From Legionellales bacterium UBA5158 (GTDB lineage Bacteria > Pseudomonadota > Gammaproteobacteria > DSM-16500), in the NCBI GenBank assembly GCA_002413665.1, contig DHXK01000064.1, positions 9,667 to 15,886 on the forward strand: a stretch of DNA of 6,220 nt. The letters run 5' to 3'. The translations under genes were made by a program, and so were the position numbers. The notes under the pieces are model-generated. The model was not told the DNA's origin. It did no database searches and was given only the letters and a program-made list of their open reading frames with translations. Every line of letters starts with the position of its first letter. Position 1 is the stretch's first letter. Shown here in pieces: positions 5,212 through 6,220 of this stretch.

Positions 5212-6220
5212 ATGGATAAAGAATTTTTCTCACTACAAGAAGTTTCAAATATGCTTTCCGTATCTAAAAAAACAATTAAATGCTGGGAAAGGGATAAGAA
5301 ATTAGTACCTATATGCCATCCGACGCAGGAAATAAATGTTTATCATCGAGAGCAGTTGACTGCTTTTGATGAAGCTCGGTTAATGTTTAATACTGCCTGG
5401 GATAAAGAAATGAAAATTAAGCCTTGCAGAGAATACAAGTCAATCGAGCTTTTTGCCGGATGTGGAGGGTTAGCATTAGGCCTTGAGAAAGCAGGGTTTG
5501 AGCATGTGCTTTTAAACGAAATTGATAAAGTTGCATGTAAGACTCTTAAAAAAAACAGGCCTGATTGGAATGTCATACAGCAAGATGTTACAGAACTTTC
5601 ATTTGTAAAATATAAAAATAAAGTAGACTTAATTACGGGTGGGTTTCCTTGCCAGTCATTTTCTTATGCAGGCAATAAGCTTGGATTTGAGGATACAAGA
5701 GGGACAATGTTCTTTGAATTTGCCAGAGCTATTAAAGAGGTAAATCCTAAAGTTTTTTTTGCTGAAAATGTTCGTGGATTACTAAATCATGATAAAGGTA
5801 AAACACTCGCTGTAATGAAAGAAGTTATTGCATCTCTTGGATATACCTTAGTCGAACCGAAAGTTTTAAAGGCAATTTATTATCAGGTACCACAAAAAAG
5901 AGAACGATTAATTTTAATCGGAATTAGAAATGATCTTGCTAAAAAAGTCACTTTTAATTATCCATCACCATATAAAAAAGTAATGACTTTAGGTGATGCA
6001 TTGAAAGCTGGAGAGCTTTATCCATCAGATGTAGCAAGTTCCACTGGTCAAACATACCCACAAAGAAAAAAAGAAATACTATCGCAGGTCCCTCCTGGTG
6101 GTTATTGGCGAGATTTGCCACAAGATTTGCAACTTGAGTTTATGCAAAAAAGTTATTATCTTGGCGGTGGAAAAACTGGTATGGCAAGAAGATTGTCATG
6201 GGAAGAGCCATCTCTTACTT
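5212..6220 (+). CDS. C5-cytosine DNA methyltransferase with N-terminal helix-turn-helix (3' end outside window)
   Basis: Modification partner of the upstream endonuclease: transfers methyl from S-adenosylmethionine to C5 of cytosine. The 336 residues in the window hold motif I FAGCGG (81-86), NEID (102-105), motif IV GFPCQSFS (144-151) with catalytic C147, motif VI ENVRG (185-189) and motif VIII QKRERLILIG (228-237). The partial target-recognition region contains VPPGGYWRDLP (293-303) and GGGKTGMARRLSWEEPSLT, a block I associate with methylases of the GGNCC/GGWCC group. Motifs IX and X lie beyond the edge. Residues 5-50 (FSLQEVSNMLSVSKKTIKCWE...) form a MerR/excisionase-like helix-turn-helix, as in other N-terminally extended methylases that repress their own operons. 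ATG 5212 is the first start after an in-frame TAA at 5188; its ribosome site (TGAGA) is weak. No frameshift is visible. It has its own promoter candidate, so it need not depend on read-through from the endonuclease. Confidence 0.95.
   Translation, partial: MDKEFFSLQEVSNMLSVSKKTIKCWERDKKLVPICHPTQEINVYHREQLTAFDEARLMFNTAWDKEMKIKPCREYKSIELFAGCGGLALGLEKAGFEHVLLNEIDKVACKTLKKNRPDWNVIQQDVTELSFVKYKNKVDLITGGFPCQSFSYAGNKLGFEDTRGTMFFEFARAIKEVNPKVFFAENVRGLLNHDKGKTLAVMKEVIASLGYTLVEPKVLKAIYYQVPQKRERLILIGIRNDLAKKVTFNYPSPYKKVMTLGDALKAGELYPSDVASSTGQTYPQRKKEILSQVPPGGYWRDLPQDLQLEFMQKSYYLGGGKTGMARRLSWEEPSLT

Noticed and set aside
5343..5576. Open frame of 77 codons on the minus strand
   Set aside because: Antisense to the methyltransferase across motif I; a shadow of its codon pattern.

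Overview
The window is an A+T-rich stretch of bacterial DNA, about one third G+C by eye, that reads as part of a defence island. It holds four protein genes in two diverging pairs. The composition and standard Shine-Dalgarno and sigma70-like signals would fit many AT-rich bacteria, perhaps a gammaproteobacterium, but no host-diagnostic core gene is present. I see no tRNA, rRNA, transposase, integrase or CRISPR array.

Left half, minus strand: a large ABC-type ATPase (943-3513, 856 aa) of the RloC/PrrC-like AAA_13 type has Walker A, a zinc-hook-like CxxC, an LSEGE signature, Walker B, an H-loop and a C-terminal R-x3-E...H set compatible with an anticodon nuclease. Downstream of it, after a 212-bp gap with an 18-bp palindrome and its own promoter candidate, lies an unrecognised 210-aa gene (98-730) with a HEPN-like RNSFH motif. 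The 3' flanks of these two genes share a degenerate block (GGCTTCTA ... AAAGA ... TGCAAGCCT ... CCAATT) that forms an imperfect dyad at both places.

Middle, 3514-4048: a 535-bp divergent intergenic region with a strong extended -10 promoter for the rightward genes, an inverted-repeat-bounded segment (3837-3910) and a possible decayed small minus-strand ORF (3626-3775).

Right half, plus strand: a type II restriction-modification pair. The endonuclease (4049-4900, 283 aa) has a PD-(D/E)xK core and resembles the Eco47II family (GGNCC). After 311 bp with two inverted repeats and a sigma70-like promoter comes a C5-cytosine methyltransferase (from 5212, running off the right edge) with an N-terminal helix-turn-helix. 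The methyltransferase marks host sites and the endonuclease cuts unmarked DNA; the N-terminal HTH may also control transcription.

Working model (inference): the R-M pair cuts incoming DNA, and the RloC-like protein acts as a second, suicidal layer that may cleave tRNA upon DNA damage or R-M failure. The HEPN-like protein may be another RNA-targeting or accessory component, or an unrelated neighbour. The novelty candidates are the pairing of an RloC-like protein with a type II R-M, the small HEPN-like gene, the shared 3'-flank dyads, and several hairpins and dyads that no annotated gene explains.
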